Source: Cynocephalus volans (lineage: Eukaryota > Chordata > Mammalia > Dermoptera > Cynocephalidae). From it: 64,000 nt of DNA. Below the pieces are notes generated by a model. That model was given only the letters and a program-made list of their open reading frames with translations. It did no database searches and was not told the origin of the DNA. Shown piece by piece: positions 45,396 to 55,154 of this stretch; position 1 is the first letter of the stretch, and every line of letters starts with the position of its first letter. The DNA is taken from the NCBI RefSeq assembly GCF_027409185.1, contig NC_084461.1, positions 144,815,001 to 144,879,000 of the forward strand, written 5' to 3'. Both the position numbers and the translations under genes were made by a program.

Positions 45396-46680
45396 ATGAA
45401 AATAAGTTTATTTTATTACAAAGTCTTTGTGCTTATATTGCCCAGACTACACGTTCCACAAGGACAAGGACCAGTCTGGTTAGTTCTCCATAGACACATA
45501 TTATGTGTTCAATAAATATTAGTGAGCTTGTGTATGCTTTTCATTGCCATAAAGGTTTTATGATCCTTTATCAATTTTTTAAAGTTGTGTATATATTTTC
45601 CCAATTTTTGAAATTAGTAATAATGGGAACTAAAAGCCCCAAAGAGAAATATGTACATTTGTAAACTCACACATTATTGCAATAAGTATTTTTTTAATGA
45701 AATTATTTTTTAAGTTTTATAAATTGCAAATTTATATTCATTAGTTAAGTTTTATTTTCAAGGGGTACGAAGGGCCCTTCTCCATTTGAGCCCCAGTTTC
45801 TCAAACTGACCTGATTACGTGGCCGAGGTATCCTTTTGAGGTATTAACTTTTTCTCCCTTGTTTTCCTTTCCCCCCTGTGCCCCCATTCCAGGGATTAGT
45901 TCTGTGGCATTGCCTCAGGGAAGTACGTGGCAGGGCAAACAGCACAGATGTCAGCAAATCTTTCAGATTTTCACTTTTTCAAAGCCCAGAGAGCCACTGA
46001 ACAGGAAGAGGCCATGAGAACAGAGACCTCCAACTACAGTGTGCAAGAACTGATAACTGACTCCTTGTGCACCCTTCCTCGGGCCCTTTTACTTGTAGAC
46101 CTTTCTCACTTGTGACAATCTGGCAGAGAGAGAGGGAAGGAATCTAGGAAGAGTTCAAGCTAATTATCTTCCTACTAACCTGGCATAAGAGAAGCTCATA
46201 AATATTAAGTTTGTTAAAGTAAATAAAAAGAGTAATATTGTTTCATACCCGGGTCTGTAGTCTGAGAATCACACTCACTGCAATTATTTTTCTCATGTAT
46301 TCTTCCTAGCAGTCTGCCACACATTGCTCATTTTAAGCCATTGAAAAACTGCACCAAAGTTTCTATTTAAATTTGCTCAAAAAGCAAATTCAGAAAATTG
46401 GTCGAAAACCAAGAAATTACGTAGTCTAACTCCATTATTTGCTAAATTATACAAAATAATAATAAGGCAAAGATCTATTGGCTTCCAAAGCTCACACAGA
46501 GAACTCTCTGGAATTTAATAAACCACACCATAGAAAATCCACCACTTCTCTCCATTTGTAATGAAAAACCAAAGCTTCACTTTTTTAAAAAAACGAGTCT
46601 TTTTAAAAACTGGGGGCAGAACCACTGTTCAACTACTAAACCGCAGGGAACAAAAACTCCCAGTACATTCTGGAGTGATA
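45396..46680. other. Upstream flank of CCNG1; L2 tail
   Basis: 45445-45530 is an L2 3' end ('cacgttccacaaggacaaggac', 'gttcaataaatattagtgag'). 45760-46680 is unassigned and could hold distal regulatory sequence; nothing in it can be called. Confidence 0.45.
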
Positions 46681-47025
46681 TCCCGGCCAAACCGGCTGGC
46701 AGCCAATCGACGTGACCCGGGCAAGAGTTGGTGCAGCAGAGTATTTAGTTCGGTCCCCTCTAGAATAAAGACGCTTTGGGACATTCTCCAATGAGAGCCG
46801 CTTAGAGGTTGGGGCGTGGTCTCAAGGGCGCGGACAGTTTGGCTCTGGATAATGGGAAGTGTGCGCTGATTGGCCGGGCTTCTTACCTCTACGGACCAGC
46901 CCTCTTTGGGCTGCGGCTGCCATCCATCAAAAGAACTGCACCAATCAGCAGCGAAAGGCCCCCTCTACCTCCCACCCGCGGGAAAGCCCCGCCCTTCAAT
47001 ATATTGCTCAGGAGGTCCATCGCAG
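46681..47025 (+). promoter_or_regulatory. CCNG1: CCNG1 core promoter region
   Basis: Three CCAAT boxes (46703-46707 +, 46868-46872 as ATTGG, 46941-46945 +) suggest NF-Y binding. A GC box CCCCGCCC lies at 46987-46994, followed by an AT-rich CAATATATTG at 46997-47006 that could act as a weak TATA. I infer transcription starts shortly after this, around 47.03 kb. The start site itself is not visible in sequence. Confidence 0.6.
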
Positions 47026-47239
47026 CCCTTTTGGCTCCTAGTTTACCCCGGCTAGGGCAGTGTCGTCTTGGCGGCACTGCGGAGACCTCCACCCAGGACG
47101 GCTCCCCCTCCCCGGGCCTCTCCCCTCTGGCCCGCGAGTCCCCTCGCCTCTTAGACCTCTCGAATCTGATATCGTGGGGTGAGGTGAGAGCAGGCCCGGG
47201 GAGGGTGGTTACCACTGAGGAGCCGCAGTCGCTATCAAG
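47025..47239 (+). other. CCNG1: CCNG1 exon 1 (5' UTR, non-coding)
   Basis: The exon ends at 47239 with the donor CAAG|GTGAGC. Its start is inferred from the promoter layout. The first in-frame ATG of the protein lies in exon 2, so this exon is untranslated. Intron 1 (47240-48322) ends in TTCTATATATAG directly before the ATG. Confidence 0.65.
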
Positions 47240-47361
47240 GTGAGCTGGGACTGCGGGGTCGACGCCGGGTTGCGGGTGAAGAATAGGGTTAGGGGCGCGG
47301 GGTGAAACGTAGGTCTGGCCCGCGCCTTTTTTCTCGATTAACTCTCCCGCTGCTGCTGTGA

Positions 47362-47381
47362 GTGCAAGCCCAGGCTAGTCC
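47362..47381 (+). promoter_or_regulatory. CCNG1: p53 response element in CCNG1 intron 1
   Basis: GTGCAAGCCCAGGCTAGTCC consists of two decamers without a spacer. Against RRRCWWGYYY the second half is perfect and the first misses one base (T at position 2), so 19 of 20 fit. It lies about 120 bp past exon 1 within the CpG island. Cyclin G1 is a classic p53 target with known sites near the first exon. Confidence 0.75.
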
Positions 47382-47699
47382 GAGCCTGGAGGGGCGGGGC
47401 TGGATCTGTGTTCTCGAGGTGTCTTAGTATTTTGCCGGCCCAGTCCCAGGGACCAGCCCAGAGGCGAAAGAGCGGGGCTCACGAAGTTAGTGGTTCCGCG
47501 ATTGCCCTGCCTTCCTGCCTTTAAATTGGTGTAGGGAGGGACCGTCCGTGTATCCAGGGTTTAGCTTCTACCCGGGACATAGATGTGTTATATACACTTA
47601 AATTAATGAAATTCTCGGGTTCATCTTGCAGACCGGGTTAGCCCCCGGCCCCACTATGTGTTCCCATAGCACCTTTTTAAGTTTCCTTTCCTAACTCCA

Positions 47700-48010
47700 A
47701 TAAAATTTAACTATTATTGAGCACTGTGTGCCAAGCACTGTAATGCATTCATTGAATCGTCTTGTTTAATCTTCACATTCAGAGGCAGATATTGTTACTC
47801 TCATTTTACAGATGTAGAAATAAGCTCATTATTATTGTCCAATGTTTAAGCATCTACCATATGTGTTAAGCTCTTTACGTTATTTCATTTAATCCACACA
47901 AGTATATGAGGTATAATAACCTTATCCCCACTTTACAAACGAGGAGCTAAGAAAAATTAACTTGGATAGTTCACATTGTTAATATATGGAAGAATACATA
48001 CCATCTGATT
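47700..48010 (-). repeat. Two MIR copies in CCNG1 intron 1
   Basis: 47712-47830: 'attattgagcactgtgtgccaagcactgtaatgc' and 'cattttacagatgtagaaataag'. 47835-48010: 'catctaccatatgtgttaagctctttacg' and 'ccccactttacaaacgaggagctaag'. Both are MIR complement. Confidence 0.7.
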
Positions 48011-48322
48011 TCAGTGTCTAGTCATGATTATCTATTGACAATGAATAATTTGAACAAGTATTTATTGAAGATTTGCTATCTTTTTTTAAAGGGCATGGTC
48101 CCTGTCCTCAAGGAACTCACAGTATAGGATGTGACCAGCCTGTAGAAGGGAAAAAAATGAGGTGGCATTTTGCAGTGGCTTAGATTCACCAGCCCCATTG
48201 TGTGTGTGTGTGGGGGGGGGGGGCTTGTGTTATAAAGCTCTTCTTGACACAATGCAAAGATGGCCAAGGAAAGCAGGAAGGGCTACTCTTACACTCCTTT
48301 CTGGGTTTTGTTCTATATATAG

Positions 48323-48586
48323 ATGATAGAGGTACTGACAACAACTGACTCTGAGAAACTGCTACACCAGCTAAATGCACTGTTGGAACAGGAGTCTAGA
48401 TGTCAGCCAAAGGTCTGTGGCTTGAGAGTAATTGAGTCTGCACACGATAATGGCCTCAGAATGACTGCAAAGCTAAGGGACTTTGAAGTAAAAGATCTTC
48501 TTAGTCTAACTCAGTTCTTTGGCTTCGACACGGAGACATTTTCTCTAGCTGTGAATATACTGGACAGATTCCTGTCTAAAATGAAG
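48323..48586 (+). CDS. CCNG1: CCNG1 exon 2, first coding exon (residues 1-88)
   Basis: ATG follows the acceptor TATATAG immediately, so translation starts at the first base of the exon. It encodes the N-terminal helix (SEKLLHQLNALLEQ) and the first half of the cyclin box, and ends in phase 0 at ATGAAG|GTATGT. Reading past the donor gives a short intronic extension to 48676 that is not part of the protein. Confidence 0.95.
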
Positions 48587-51500
48587 GTATGTTTAAAGGA
48601 ACATTACCCTGAGTATCTCAATTTTGCTCAATGTGTTTTGGAGATGGAATTTCCAACCTTTGGATGGTATTCATAAACTTGACCTTTTTTATTTTCAGCA
48701 AGTAGTCAAAACACTATGGTAATTTTACATACTACAGCATTAATATGCTTCCTTATCATAATCAAGAGTTATGTATCATTTATTAGGCTTAAATCTGAGA
48801 TGAAAAATAGTCTAATATCAATTAATTGCAGACTCTCCCAGTAGGAAAGTTGACTGTTTTTAAAAACCTATCTTAATAGCTTAGATATTTTCATTTATTT
48901 ACTGTCATTTTTAGATTTAAAGAAATTTGTTAGAGGCAGAATGCTAGATTGTGGTTAAGAATTAGGATATATTTCTTAATCATTACCCCTATATAAAGTT
49001 CTAATTGTTTTAGCCTTAGACCTGGTCAAGTATTGCTTACGGTTGGCATTTCCAGATTAAATTTGCCTGCAGTAGAGAGTATCTTCTGAAAAGAGCATTT
49101 ATATAATTATTTCCCTATACTGGATAAATAAGACATCTATGTAGCTTTCAGAGCTTAACTGTTAAAAATACCTCTGCCTTCTCTGTATGTCCATGGTCAC
49201 TGGAGGATAATGAGATAATGTGACAATTTAGTCTTCAGTACCTAACACAATGCTTCATATATAGAAGGAACTCCATATTTGCTCAGTTGAATGGTTCAAG
49301 GTACTTGTTCAACAGACTGATTAAACTACTCTTTAGACACCAGGTGTGGGCACTAGCTTTGATCTATAAATGTTGCACGAATGAATAACATACAGCTGTC
49401 CCTCAAGTGTAATACAGTCTTATGTGGGAATAAGATGGTGGTACCGGTAACTATCATCGAATACAAATCATAATAAGAAAAATAATTACATATGCCCTTA
49501 AAGAGATATAAATATATTGCTGAATGGGTTACAAGGAGAGAGAACACAGATTGGTAAAAGCTTCATTTGAGCTGGAACTTAAAGACTGATAGAATTCTGA
49601 CTGTGCGTCACACTGCAACATTCAGAAAATGATGAATAAGTGGAAAAGATATTGGTAGTGGACAGAACTTTACAGGTGGAGTAAACAGTATGTATGATAG
49701 TACTTAAAAACTTTTATATGTGTTACTACAAAGAAAACAGCCTGGAAAAAAATACAACGCCCTGGAAAGAAATTTTGTGAATAAGCTGTAAGGTGTTTTA
49801 GTCCTCTTATAAGTCATTGACCAGTTAACTTATTTGGTCAAACTAGAAGACAGTCCTTACTTATAGTTCTGCAGTGATAAACAACAGGCTTTTTCTATGC
49901 TAAAGCCAAACATGCTGAAACTTAGTCCCGTTATTCAAAAATTGGTTCCAAATCTGGTACATAGAGTTGACAGGCTATAGAGTTTAGGAATGAGTGGATC
50001 ATGTTAAGTCTATCACAGCTGAGAAATAGGAGGGTACTTCAAAAAGTTCATGGAAAAATAGAATTAAAAGATAATACAAATCCTTCCATGAACTTTTTGA
50101 AGTACCCTCCTATACCTCAGATACATTTTCATAATGATGGGTCTGAGTTCTAGATTATCCTTTAAGTGGTGTAAGGTGGAGACATGGGTTTATTGTTTTT
50201 TGTTGTTGCTTTAGGTACAGCCCAAGCACCTTGGGTGTGTTGGACTGAGCTGTTTCTATTTGGCTGTAAAATCTATAGAAGAGGAAAAGAATGTCCCATT
50301 GGCTACTGACTTGATCAGAATAAGTCAGTATAGGTTCACGGTTTCAGACTTGATGAGAATGGAAAAGATTGTTTTGGAGAAAGTGTGTTGGAAAGTCAAA
50401 GCTACTACTGCCTTTCAATTTCTGCAATTTTATTATTCACTTATTCAAGAGAACTTGCCATTTGAAAGGTATGTGAACTTTGTTTTGAACAAAGAAGATT
50501 TGAAATTCAGAATGGTATTATCTGGATATTTCATAAAGTCAATATCCTTGTAGAATTCGAATTATAGACAGTAAAATGACAGTTATGGCTTCTTGAACTT
50601 TACTGTCCAGCAGAAGTGAAAAGACTTTCAGTTGTCCATAGCTTCATGAAGACTAATTCTTGGCATTAAAGGACATTTCAAATTTATAGAACCTAATTGG
50701 TAAGACTCTAATATAAATTTATGGAAATAGGACCTTCAGTAGATGCAGAAATAGATTAAAAGGAAAATAAATCTTGATATTTGTGGCATGATACTGTTCT
50801 TTTTATTTTTTTGGCCCAAATCATTTAAAACTCATATATGGTGCCCTTAGGAAGTTAATATCTCTGATGGAAGGGGAATTCCTTTACTTCAAATTTTTTT
50901 TTTTTTCTTTTGGTGGCTAGATGGTACAGGGATCCAAACCCTTGACCTTGGTTTGATAAGACCATGCTCTAACCAACTGAGCCAACCAGCCAGCCCCAAA
51001 TAATTTACTTTCTGCGATGTGTGCATAAGCTTCACTTTAAACATTGACTTATTGTTTTTCTAAAAATGTCTCTTGTCTAGTTGTAATATTATCTCTATAA
51101 AATTAATTCCGTTTTCTTTTTAAAGGAGAAATAGCCTTAATTTTGAAAGACTAGAAGCTCAGCTTAAGGCATGTCACTGTAGGATCATGTTTTCTAAAGC
51201 AAAGGTAAATATTTTAGAAAGATTAAACCTACTTATATAGTCCTATTTTTATATTTGACGTTTACTTTAAATTTCTCTTTTATTTAGCCTTCTGTGTTGG
51301 CGTTGTCTATCATTACATTGGAGATCCAAGCACAGAACTGTGTAGAGTTAACAGAAGGAGCAGAATGTCTTCAGAAACATTCCAGGGTATGTCAAGGTCA
51401 TAGCTGTAAAAGAAACTAAACTACTTGTATGAGCTCCGGAAGTAAAATGGGATGTCATATGTTTATTTGAAACTTAAGTAGCTATCCTTAAATTTTTTTT

Positions 51501-51777
51501 GATGAGGAAAGATATGTTAATAGGATCACATTTATTACTGTAGTAAAATACAGTGGAACTTTAATTTTTAAAAATTTATTTACAGATAAATGACAGAGAT
51601 TTGACCTTCTGGCAAGAGCTCGTATCCAAGTGTTTAACTGAATATTCATCAAACAAATGTTCCAAACCAAATGTTCAGAAGTTAAAATGGATTGTTTCTG
51701 GGCGTACTGCACGGCAATTGAAGCATAGTTACTACAGAATAACTCACCTTCCAACAATCCCTGAAATGGTTCCTTAA
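48323..51777 (+). CDS. CCNG1: Cyclin G1 (five coding exons)
   Basis: Join 48323-48586, 50215-50468, 51126-51204, 51288-51386 and 51586-51777. The exons give 295 codons plus TAA with the frame unbroken at every junction, the length of human cyclin G1, and almost every residue agrees with the human protein as I remember it. Known role: a p53-induced, non-canonical cyclin that recruits PP2A B' subunits to MDM2 and binds GAK and CDK5; it dampens p53 and affects G2/M after DNA damage. Seen: a single cyclin box, about residues 15-150, with LRDFEVKDLL (51-60), the helix ending NILDRFLSKM (78-87) and YLAVKSIEEE further on. By my alignment the lysine that contacts CDKs in cyclin A (K266) is replaced by G67. 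All introns have GT-AG ends. No frameshift or stop is present, so the gene looks intact. Confidence 0.97.
48587..50214 (+). other. CCNG1: CCNG1 intron 2
   Basis: 1,628 bp, GTATGT...TTGTTGTTGCTTTAG. Apart from the palindromic MITE at 50029-50110 I recognise no repeat in it. Confidence 0.85.
50029..50110. mobile_element. Mariner-type palindromic MITE in CCNG1 intron 2
   Basis: 82 bp flanked by TA on both sides. The first 27 bases (GGAGGGTACTTCAAAAAGTT...) are perfectly complementary to the last 27, so the transcript would fold into a hairpin with a 28-base loop. TA duplication and about 80 bp length are typical of mariner-derived MITEs such as MADE1, though the terminal sequence is different and closer to what I recall for Hsmar2. 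Confidence 0.85.
50215..50468 (+). CDS. CCNG1: CCNG1 exon 3 (residues 89-172 and part of 173)
   Basis: Begins VQPKHLGCVG and carries the second half of the cyclin box, including YLAVKSIEEE and RMEKIVLEKVCWKVKATTAF. It ends within the arginine codon split AG|G at GAAAG|GTATGT. The + frame running on into the intron to 50553 is not used. Confidence 0.95.
50895..50997 (-). mobile_element. tRNA-derived SINE monomer in CCNG1 intron 3
   Basis: Read on -, GGGGCTGGCTGGTTGGCTCA, then GGTTTGGATCCCTGTACC and an A-rich tail (T run at 50894-50906). It is antisense to CCNG1 and lies between exons 3 and 4. Confidence 0.85.
51126..51204 (+). CDS. CCNG1: CCNG1 exon 4 (end of 173-199)
   Basis: Completes the split arginine, then RNSLNFERLEAQLKACHCRI and MFSKAK. 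The acceptor is TTTTTAAAG and the donor CAAAG|GTAAAT. The following intron is only 83 bp (51205-51287). Confidence 0.95.
51288..51386 (+). CDS. CCNG1: CCNG1 exon 5 (residues 200-232)
   Basis: Encodes PSVLALSIITLEIQAQNCVE and the following LTEGAECLQKHSR. Phase 0 at both ends. The donor is CCAGG|GTATGT; placing the cut after AGG keeps frame with exon 6 (INDRDLTFW). Confidence 0.93.
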
Positions 51778-51780
51778 TTG
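51586..51780 (+). CDS. CCNG1: CCNG1 exon 6, last coding exon (residues 233-295, stop)
   Basis: The acceptor TTTATTTACAG leads into INDRDLTFWQELVSKCLTEY and ends with ITHLPTIPEMVP and TAA at 51775-51777. A consensus donor TTG|GTAAGT follows only three bases after the stop, so the next exon junction is too close to the stop to trigger nonsense-mediated decay under the 50-nt rule. Confidence 0.95.
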
Positions 51781-52568
51781 GTAAGTTTGGTTCATTGTTA
51801 TTCTCCATATAGAGAAAAATTTCCAATGCTATAATTCTCTTCTATAATTGAAAAATTTAAAATATTATCTTCAAATACATAAAATGACTTTAGAATAGCC
51901 AAGGGAAAAAATGACTTCACAGATCTAATCAGCTAATATTTGAAGGTGTTTACTACATACAAGGTACAATATCCTAAGAGTAAGGAATTAACCTCATGTG
52001 TATGCTAGCCATTTCATTAAATTGTGAACTTAGAAAACAGCATCCTCCTTAGTAGCCTGAATTTTTAAAGTTGGACTAAAATAGTAATTTTTATTGCATA
52101 ATATCTTGCTGTATGTAGACCCAACTTCTGGCTCATTTAAAGTTACACAAGCCTAAGAAGGACGAGACCAAAAGTTTGAACCATATATGAACTAATTTAA
52201 GACTATTAGCTTATAAGCAAAATTAAAATGAACTTGAATATTGTACTTACAAAGATACAGCAGATGGTCTCCACTTTGGGTGTCTGGAAACTGCCAAGGG
52301 GTCTCAACATTGTAGTTGCATATCATTTCTATAGCAGTTGGACTACTGTAGTTTTACATATAAAAATGTAAACTTGGTCACTGCATATATGATATACATT
52401 CTTGCCATCTAAATTTCTTAACTCATAGGGATGATTTTTTTCTACTCAAAACTAAATGTTATTTAATACGTCTACATATGAACCTTAAATATGAACAGTT
52501 CATTTTTTACAGTTAACATATAAGCAAACTTCTGATGTTGTTTTTGTTGTTGTTGTTTATTTAAATAG
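51781..52568 (+). other. CCNG1: CCNG1 intron 6, within the 3' UTR
   Basis: 788 bp from GTAAGT to a T-rich stretch ending TTTAAATAG. No repeat is obvious apart from a short (GTT)n run near 52545. Confidence 0.8.
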
Positions 52569-53333
52569 GATTATTACAGCAACTAAAAACTCTTCTCTGA
52601 AGCCTCTCTCCACAACCCTGGGCTACGGATGCCATGTTGTGATGGATTTTAAGCTATGAAGCCTCAAAACATTACAACTAGATTTAGCATTGATGTTCTC
52701 ATTCTGGGAAAACTGGCTAATTAATATTATGCTGTAGTGGAATTATGTTTAGATTTCAATTCATCTGTGAAACATTCAAATCAAAGCTAAAAGCATAAAT
52801 GTGAAACGTTAATTACAAGCCTGAGAAGGTAAACTGTGAATCTTCATTTCTAACATTGATCTTTCTATATTGGATCAATATATTGTATTTAGGTGGTACA
52901 GAAAATGGTAACCTACTTAAATGTTAAATTTTAAATTGAGGTTTACCTCAAAAACAACATTTCACAAATGCACTTTTAAGGCATAAGGGTTAATATTCTA
53001 AGCAGTGTAAATGGTTTCTTGGCACCTGTAGTGCAAGTAATAGATAATCCAGAGATGTGGACTTTATTGCTATCTGGTGATTACATTTAAGTTTGAAGGC
53101 ATTTTATATAAGGAAAAAATACAGACCTAGTAAGTTTGGCATAGTCATTAAGTTATCTTTAATATTTTTTCTAGAAAACAGGTGATGTTTGTATCCATGA
53201 TGAAAAATTTTATACAAAATTTACTGCCTCAATCTACTTCATCGAGAAAATTCGTTTCTATTTTATTAGTAACTCAAAATAAATTATCACTCTGAAAACA
53301 TGCATTACCTCAGTAAAGTTCAGGCTAGATTTA

Positions 53334-53341
53334 ACACTCCA
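53334..53341 (+). promoter_or_regulatory. CCNG1: miR-122 seed site in the CCNG1 3' UTR
   Basis: ACACTCCA is a full 8-mer match to miR-122 (seed GGAGUGU, with A opposite position 1). Cyclin G1 is an established miR-122 target in liver. The site lies past the first AATAAA (53278), so a transcript ending there would escape it. Confidence 0.75.
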
Positions 53342-53843
53342 GATGTTTTTACTAAAGAGTTTTTTATAAAACTACCATTACTTCTAATTTAGAATTTTGT
53401 TTAAAGGAAGAGAATGTATTCGTTAAATGCCCCTACTATGCCAAAACAAAGTGTTAAGAACAGTAAGTAGGCACCTTCATTATTATGATGTCACTAAGGT
53501 ATTGTTCAGGATTTTTCATGTCAGTGAGTGAATGTAAGTTAGTAGGTTTACGGTGTTGAAGTTTTCTATATGGTTACTCAGTGCAAAGTGTAGCCTGAGT
53601 CCATCCAGAATGGCTGTAACCAATTTTGACATCATGTTGTGGATAAATAAGCACTGAAAAATAAACCAAAGAAAAAATTATATCTTATCCTTAACATTTA
53701 TGAACCATGTTTTATGGATAACTTCAGTTTTCCCAAAAGGCTGGTATATTTCAATATTTTGAATACATCAGTGTTAATTTTGAGTTGGCACAGGTAACCT
53801 AACCAACTACCATTGTGTTTTGGTACTAAGTGATATACCTTTC

Positions 53844-53849
53844 AATAAA
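53844..53849 (+). terminator. CCNG1: CCNG1 polyadenylation signal
   Basis: AATAAA followed about 15-30 bases later by a GT-rich stretch (gctgggtgttttagttttt), the usual downstream element. Confidence 0.75.
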
Positions 53850-53868
53850 GTTATTGAAATGCAATCCT

Positions 53869-54554
53869 TTGCTGGGTGTTTTAGTTTTTCTTCTGATTTA
53901 ATTACTTTAGCAGTGTGATAACAGAACTATAATAAAACTATCTCTATTTAGTATACTTAAACTTAGCAGTAAAATAAGATGCATAGTAGCAGAAACAATA
54001 AAATCTCTTTATAGTATGGCTATTACCTAATTGATACTTTATTTTCTAATAGTTTTTAAAACAGACACAGATAATGACATATAAATATGCTTAATGTGCA
54101 CTAACAAGTTGGTGTTTATTTATTATTAATCACTTTTGTCATTTATATTCATCACTATTATGAATGTTAGTCTTAATACAAATTTAATCTTAGATTGAGC
54201 CCACCTGAAGTTCTGTGCAAACCCTCTTACCTAATTAAACAGCATTCCAGGGGGGTGGCTCTTAATGATATATAACTGCCAACTATTATGTTAGCGTTCT
54301 TGGATCAATTAGTAATAATTATTGGAACTGAAACAATATCTGATTTTGAACTGTTCTTGATTGATTAGACTAACAAGACATCTTATAAATTGTACATAGA
54401 AAGGAATTACTGATAAAAGAAAAACTTAAAAAAGAAGACTTCTGCACTTGACTCTGAGTAGACATATTTAATAACATCTCTTTTCACATTTTATTTTTTA
54501 AAAAGGTATCCTTATATGTATATACAACTATGAGACATACTATTGAAAAACAAT
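53869..54554. other. Intergenic, nothing recognised
   Basis: AT-rich flank just past CCNG1 with no supported feature. Confidence 0.4.
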
Positions 54555-54805
54555 AGACATTTCTGATCTAATGTGTGTAACTGGCAATGATAGCTTTTAC
54601 TGTCAGTTACTATTGCTAGATGTTTGTCATGAATCATCTTATGTAATTCTCTAAACTGAACAAGGTTATCACAAATTACAAATGAACCAGAGCCAGAGAT
54701 GCTAAGACATTTGCCCCTGGTCACGTACCTGATACTTGGAGGTGAAATTCAATCCAGGTAGTTCTGTCTCCAGAGGCTGTGCTCTTAACCACTCTGCACA
54801 ATACC
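54555..54805 (-). repeat. MIR
   Basis: 'aatcatcttatgtaattctctaaactg', 'cagagatgctaagacatttgcccctggtcac', 'ggaggtgaaattcaatccaggtagttctgtctcc' and 'gtgctcttaaccactctgc' make a nearly complete MIR complement. Confidence 0.8.
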
Positions 54806-54982
54806 TCCCCCCAAATAGAAGATTATTTGGACTTATGTGAAATTGTGTAATTTCCAGTCAAAACTATATTCTGGTCACATTAACTTAAGTGCTATCATCG
54901 TGATCACAGATGAACAACAACACTCAAAGAATTTATTTTCTCTATTTTATACTAATAATTTTTGTAAAACATGTTACCAAGG

Positions 54983-55154
54983 GCCGGCCCGTGGCTCACT
55001 CAGGAGAGTGTGGTGCTGATAACCCCCAAGGCCACAGGTTCAGATCCCATATAGGGATGGCCAGTTAGCTCACTTGGGAGAGCGTGGTGCTTACAACACC
55101 AAGTCAAGGGTTAAGATCCCCTTACCGCTCATCTTTAAAAAAAAAAAAAAAAGT
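54983..55154 (+). mobile_element. CYN-like SINE, dimer
   Basis: Starts GGGCCGGCCCGTGGCTCAC. Two tRNA-like units are joined by CATATAGGGATGGCC, and it ends CCCCTTACCGCTCATC plus an A tail. An 11-bp duplication TGTTACCAAGG flanks it (54972-54982, 55155-55165), which fixes both ends. Confidence 0.92.

Larger units (their letters stand above)
46800..47450. promoter_or_regulatory. CpG island
   Basis: This is the only sustained GC- and CpG-rich stretch in the window. It covers the promoter, exon 1 and the start of intron 1 of CCNG1. The open frames across it (for example 46809-47243) are a consequence of GC-rich composition with few stop codons. Confidence 0.85.
52569..53868 (+). other. CCNG1: CCNG1 exon 7 (3' UTR)
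   Basis: About 1.3 kb, AT-rich and without repeats I can name, which fits a conserved 3' UTR. The last AATAAA at 53844-53849 is followed by 'gttattgaaatgcaatcctttgctgggtgtttt', so cleavage is expected near 53865. Earlier AATAAA hexamers at 53278-53283 and 53660-53665 could give shorter forms. Confidence 0.8.

Noticed and set aside
46712-46731. Second p53 site near GACCCGGGCAAGAG
   Set aside because: Only one half-site is recognisable (GGGCAAGAGT, two mismatches); too weak next to the intronic element.
46809-47243. 144-codon frame across the CCNG1 promoter and exon 1, plus overlapping frames on both strands
   Set aside because: It lies in the CpG island where stop codons are rare by composition, runs through the promoter and ends at the splice donor. 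No domain is seen.
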